The translations under genes and the position numbers were made by a program. From the NCBI GenBank assembly GCA_948777935.1, contig CAQDYY010000001.1, forward strand, positions 62,001-126,000: a stretch of 64,000 nucleotides of DNA. Direction: 5' to 3'. The stretch comes from an uncultured Clostridia bacterium (GTDB lineage Bacteria > Bacillota > Clostridia > TANB77 > CAG-508). Shown here piece after piece: positions 61,141 through 64,000 of the stretch. The first letter of the stretch is position 1, and each line of letters opens with the position of its first letter. The notes beneath the pieces are model-generated. The model saw nothing but the letters and a program-made list of their open reading frames with translations. It ran no database searches and was not told where the DNA came from.

Positions 61141-61318
61141 CATTTAAAATTGCTTTTGCTTTTTGGTCTGGCATACCAAATCTTTGAGATAAATATCTTA
61201 AAGATGCAGCAAGTTCTCCATCTGGACCACCATATTGTGAAATAATAAATTTTGCAAGTCTTGGATTTGCACATTTTATTTTAATTGGATATTCTAGTGC
61301 TTTTGTATAAGTCCACAT
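61112..61318 (-). CDS. cotJC: cotJC, N-terminal segment (interrupted by the integrated element)
   Basis: 68 codons as it stands. The first 65 are native cotJC (MWTYTKALEYPIK, QYGGPDGELAASLRYLSQRF, ILNDIGTEE); the last three (CAP) and the stop come from element DNA. The ATG at 61318 overlaps the cotJB stop as TAATG. The Glu residues of GTEE include a metal ligand of manganese catalases, so the break passes between two ligands of one site (GTEE | LAH). It should be read together with 55528-56022: removal of 5110 bases joins GAA-GAA-T to TA-GCT-CAC in frame. Confidence 0.93.
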   Translation of the reverse strand: MWTYTKALEYPIKIKCANPRLAKFIISQYGGPDGELAASLRYLSQRFGMPDQKAKAILNDIGTEECAP

Positions 61319-61641
61319 TAAAAGTTCCCCCTTTCCCATGGCCAAGGTTCTTCTAGCCATCTCCATTTTTTACATGGGTAATAAATTGTTAGAGGTCCAA
61401 ACATTTTTTGATATTTGTCGGATAACTCTTTTGCCTTTTTTGCATATTCTCTATGCAAGCAAAGTGCTTTTTCATCATCTGGATGAGTGTCTAAATATAG
61501 CCCAAGTTCTATAATTGAAAACTTATAGGCTCTTAATTGCATCATCATTTCAGTTCGTAATGAGTTATTACGTTCACATTCATTTTCACAAACGCATTCA
61601 CATTCACAATGAGTTCTGTTTTCATTCATATCTTCTAACAT
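61318..61641 (-). CDS. cotJB: Spore coat protein CotJB
   Basis: 107 residues. The CotJB signature YLDTHPDDEKAL is followed by YAKKAKELSDKYQKMFGPLT and the Trp-rich end. An unusual Cys/Glu-rich N-terminus (CECECVCENECE) precedes it. CotJB is part of the inner coat complex with CotJA and CotJC and is made in the mother cell under sigma-E in Bacillus. The ATG overlaps the end of cotJA; GGGGTG is the binding site. Its own stop overlaps the cotJC start. Confidence 0.92.
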   Translation of the reverse strand: MLEDMNENRTHCECECVCENECERNNSLRTEMMMQLRAYKFSIIELGLYLDTHPDDEKALCLHREYAKKAKELSDKYQKMFGPLTIYYPCKKWRWLEEPWPWERGNF

Positions 61642-61988
61642 TTGTTACACCCCTCTCCAATAATATTTGTTTGTTTTATAAATTCCATTTCTTCTATGTC
61701 TTGACAAGGAACATATGGGCTAACAAGTTCAGGGAAGATAGTTCCCATTTTTAAACCAACACATGGTTTAAATGTTTTGTCCATAGTTTGCCAAGGCACA
61801 TAGCTTTGAGCAAGCATTGGATTTGTAGGGAATACAGACTCTTCTTCATCAAAACCGCAACCACAATCGTCATTGTCTGGACAGCAGACAGTATTATCAA
61901 CATTTTTACATGATTTTTCCATAAGGTCATCAGTGTAATTTGAATAATTACTTAAACAACATTTATGACAATTACATCTTCTACGCAT
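61635..61988 (-). CDS. cotJA: Spore coat-associated protein CotJA
   Basis: 117 residues. The core PMLAQSYVPWQTMDKTFKP through LKMGTIFPELVSPYVPC is diagnostic for CotJA. It is preceded by a Cys-rich N-terminus (CNCHKCCL, CCPDNDDCGC) longer than in Bacillus. It is the first gene of cotJA-cotJB-cotJC, with AGGAGGA before the ATG. A likely sporulation promoter lies within 61989-62035, but I could not assign sigma-E boxes firmly. Confidence 0.92.
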   Translation of the reverse strand: MRRRCNCHKCCLSNYSNYTDDLMEKSCKNVDNTVCCPDNDDCGCGFDEEESVFPTNPMLAQSYVPWQTMDKTFKPCVGLKMGTIFPELVSPYVPCQDIEEMEFIKQTNIIGEGCNKC

Positions 61989-62069
61989 TAAAATTCCTCC
62001 TTATTTTAGGTTATACTACAATATATGACAAAATAAGGGAAAAGGTGAAAAGATAAAAAACCGAAACTA

Positions 62070-62159
62070 AGATTTTGTACGCAGTAGGAACTGCTTACAA
62101 AATCTAACTTCCGCCATAATTATCTTCTACGGAAATTTATGCCACTGGCATGAATTTCC
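62070..62159. repeat. Pair of palindromes between cotJA and tmcAL
   Basis: Palindrome 1 (62070-62105): AGATTTTGTA and TACAAAATCT enclose a second exact stem, GCAGT-AGGA-ACTGC. Palindrome 2 (62131-62159): GGAAATT and AATTTCC enclose ATGCC-ACT-GGCAT. No ORF lies here. It resembles REP-like bacterial interspersed palindromes. Confidence 0.65.
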
Positions 62160-62172
62160 TAGAATATAAAAA

Positions 62173-62197
62173 AAGAAAGTATATTACATACTTTCTT
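62173..62197 (-). terminator. Terminator of tmcAL
   Basis: Read on the minus strand, AAGAAAGTAT pairs with ATACTTTCTT across a 5-base loop and is followed by a run of T. The stop codon of tmcAL is inside the stem. Confidence 0.88.
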
Positions 62198-63455
62198 ATA
62201 CTATATTTACATCAGTATTTTCATATATAGTTATGACAGGTGTTGTAAAATCAAGGTTACTAAATGAGTCATAATCATAACCTAAGGTATATACATCTGT
62301 TGCAAAAATATCTTTTTCTAACATAGATTTTAATGGTTTATTGTTAGATTCATCTAAAAATCTACGTGGAGAAGTAATAATATCTAGTTTTGGATTAGCA
62401 TGTGAAATACCAGATAATAATTCTTTTCCTTTTTCATTAAAACCAAGAACACGTATATATGGGTCTACTTTTTGAGAATTTAGCATATCTTTTTTAGTAA
62501 TTCCAAGAAGACAATAAACTAAAATTCTTTTTAATCTTGTTACTGTATATCGTTTACTCTTTACGATGCTGATAAATTCCTCAATAGTATTACAAGAGTT
62601 AGCAGCATTTTTGATTAAATTTTCAAGACCTTCTGTAACATCTGGTATTTCTGCAATTTCTTCAATGGTCATTCGTCTTAAATTATAAATAATCTCTTGT
62701 TCAAACTTTGATAAATCTGAAACTGTTTTTCCAGAACGTAGTTGTTCATACATAATATCAAAAGAAGTTTTTGGCATTGCTTTTCTAAGACTCCAAACGT
62801 CATTTGTTAAAGCAATTTTTCTAATGGCAGTAGCACTAGCAAAACCATCGATAATTTCAGTGTCATTATAATTTACTTTATTTCGTTTAATACTAAAAGG
62901 TATAATATTGCTTTTTTCTTTTTTTAAAGCCTTCAAATATTCAATTGCTAAGATATTATTAGGGCTTGACAAAATATTAGCATATTTTCTTATATCATTT
63001 AAATATATAAGAAGAGCATTTTCTCTAGCCTTTGCATATGAAAATCCTTTACCTAATTCATGGTTTAAGATAGAGACATATTCTTTTGGTTCTTCATAAA
63101 GTACAGTAGCGAATTCATTTAAAATATTTACATCACAAAGTTCGCTTCCAAAAGATAAATAGTCTACAATTTTTAAAGAATTTAATATTTTTATAGCACC
63201 ATATCCAAAATTTTCTGCACTAGATACACTATAAATAGCAGGTAACTCAATAACAAGATCAACACCATTTTGTATAGCCATTTCGGTTTTTGCCCATTTG
63301 TTAATTAGGGAAGTATCTCCACGTTGTACAAAATTACCACTCATAACAGCTACTACATAATTTGCATTAACAGCTTTTTTTGATTCGTTTAAATGATATA
63401 GGTGACCATTGTGAAAAGGGTTATATTCTGCAACAATTCCTAGTACTTTATTCAT
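62196..63455 (-). CDS. tmcAL: tRNA(Met) cytidine acetate ligase
   Basis: 419 residues, the length of TmcAL (YlbM, former DUF795). It activates acetate with ATP and acetylates C34 of elongator tRNA-Met in the cytoplasm. The nucleotidyltransferase-like N-terminus is clear: GIVAEYNPFHNGHLYHL (with the HNGH motif), VVAVMSGNFVQRGD and ELPAIYSVSSAENFG. The central SSPNNILAIEYLKAL and IIDGFASATAIRK are also typical. AGGAGG stands before the ATG. It is divergent from rnhA. Confidence 0.94.
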   Translation of the reverse strand: MNKVLGIVAEYNPFHNGHLYHLNESKKAVNANYVVAVMSGNFVQRGDTSLINKWAKTEMAIQNGVDLVIELPAIYSVSSAENFGYGAIKILNSLKIVDYLSFGSELCDVNILNEFATVLYEEPKEYVSILNHELGKGFSYAKARENALLIYLNDIRKYANILSSPNNILAIEYLKALKKEKSNIIPFSIKRNKVNYNDTEIIDGFASATAIRKIALTNDVWSLRKAMPKTSFDIMYEQLRSGKTVSDLSKFEQEIIYNLRRMTIEEIAEIPDVTEGLENLIKNAANSCNTIEEFISIVKSKRYTVTRLKRILVYCLLGITKKDMLNSQKVDPYIRVLGFNEKGKELLSGISHANPKLDIITSPRRFLDESNNKPLKSMLEKDIFATDVYTLGYDYDSFSNLDFTTPVITIYENTDVNIV

Positions 63456-63575
63456 AAATTTTCCTCCTAAACTTGCAATTAAAAAACAATTATTGTTATA
63501 ATATCATAAAAAGATTTTTTTTTCAAATATAATGTAAAAATTTTAAAAAAATTTAAAAAAGGAGTATTTTAATAG

Positions 63576-64000
63576 ATGGAAGAGGTTGTTATATATACTG
63601 ATGGAGCGTGTTCAGGTAATCCTGGTCCTGGCGGTTGGGGAAGTATTTTAATGTATAAAGATAATAAAAAAGAGATTTCAGGAGGAAAAAAAGATACTAC
63701 TAATAATGTAATGGAGTTAACAGCAGTAATTGAAGCATTAAAACTTCTAAAATTTAAGTGCAAAGTAAGTGTTTATAGTGATAGTGCTTATGTTGTTAAT
63801 GCATTTAACCAGAAATGGATTTATAGTTGGATGAAAAATGGTTGGAAAAATTCAAGCAAAGAACCTGTAAAAAATAAGGAATTATGGCAGGAATTATATG
63901 AACTTACTAAAGTACATGACGTTAATTTTATAAAAGTAAAAGGGCATAGTGATAATGAATATAACAATAGATGCGATGAAATGGCAAGAAATGCTATTAC
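63576..64000 (+). CDS. rnhA: Ribonuclease HI, N-terminal part (runs off the window)
   Basis: 141 codons are visible and the frame is open at the right edge. It degrades RNA in RNA-DNA hybrids. The catalytic carboxylates are in [17 protein letters not shown] (Asp), [13 protein letters not shown] (Glu) and [12 protein letters not shown] (Asp), with the basic handle [13 protein letters not shown] and [15 protein letters not shown] (His and last Asp). GGAG lies upstream of the ATG at 63576. It is divergent from tmcAL, with a 120-base AT-rich space between them. Confidence 0.95.
   Translation, partial: MEEVVIYTDGACSGNPGPGGWGSILMYKDNKKEISGGKKDTTNNVMELTAVIEALKLLKFKCKVSVYSDSAYVVNAFNQKWIYSWMKNGWKNSSKEPVKNKELWQELYELTKVHDVNFIKVKGHSDNEYNNRCDEMARNAI

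Overview
The window is a low-GC stretch of a spore-forming, clostridia-like member of the Bacillota. The A/T-ending codon use, GGAGG-type ribosome binding sites, spoIIP, a cotJABC operon, VanW-type and DUF1189 proteins, and AI-2E/YtvI-like permeases all point there. An uncultured gut lineage is my guess and is not proven by the sequence.

Layout. 1-6 kb: the end of murD, a proline-rich protein, a CBS protein, a permease, a toxin-antitoxin pair, and a deacetylase/M23 envelope pair. 6-20 kb: a GC-richer cassette, a class A penicillin-binding protein, cysS, a DUF1189 protein, ftsH, a second permease, a VanW protein, rpiA, a KilA-N remnant and ruvB. 20-34 kb: a cell-surface glycan cluster (four glycosyltransferases, DUF2304, large membrane proteins) with queH, a broken rhuM, a kinase-like protein and a prepilin-like protein. 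34-46 kb: polA, a lytic transglycosylase, galE, a dead Rpn-type gene, an RND exporter, and an ArsR-family repressor with a metal ATPase. 46-55 kb: a second toxin-antitoxin pair, recJ, relA, a metallo-hydrolase, hisS and spoIIP. 55.5-62 kb: the cotJ operon, with cotJC split by a 5.1 kb integrated element. 62-64 kb: tmcAL and the start of rnhA.

Two observations stand out. (1) Seven otherwise native genes, including relA and recJ, are each split by a +1 frame change. All nine breakpoints lie exactly on an in-frame CGG codon (CGGA eight times, CGGT once). By my reading of about 19,000 codons, CGG occurs in frame nowhere else in the native genes. Skipping the C and reading GGA/GGT as glycine restores every frame, and it restores residues I recall as conserved in RelA and VanW. 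This suggests that CGG is unreadable in this organism and is bypassed by +1 frameshifting. Three GC-richer, apparently foreign ORFs do use CGG as an ordinary codon. (2) cotJC (manganese-catalase-like coat protein) is cut between its GTEE and LAH codons by an element carrying a large serine recombinase. Joining the two 10-bp cores restores a 226-codon cotJC in frame, and the reconstructed attP is a perfect 14-bp inverted repeat. It looks like a skin-type element that could be excised during sporulation.

All calls come from reading the sequence. No database search was run, and family resemblances are from memory.
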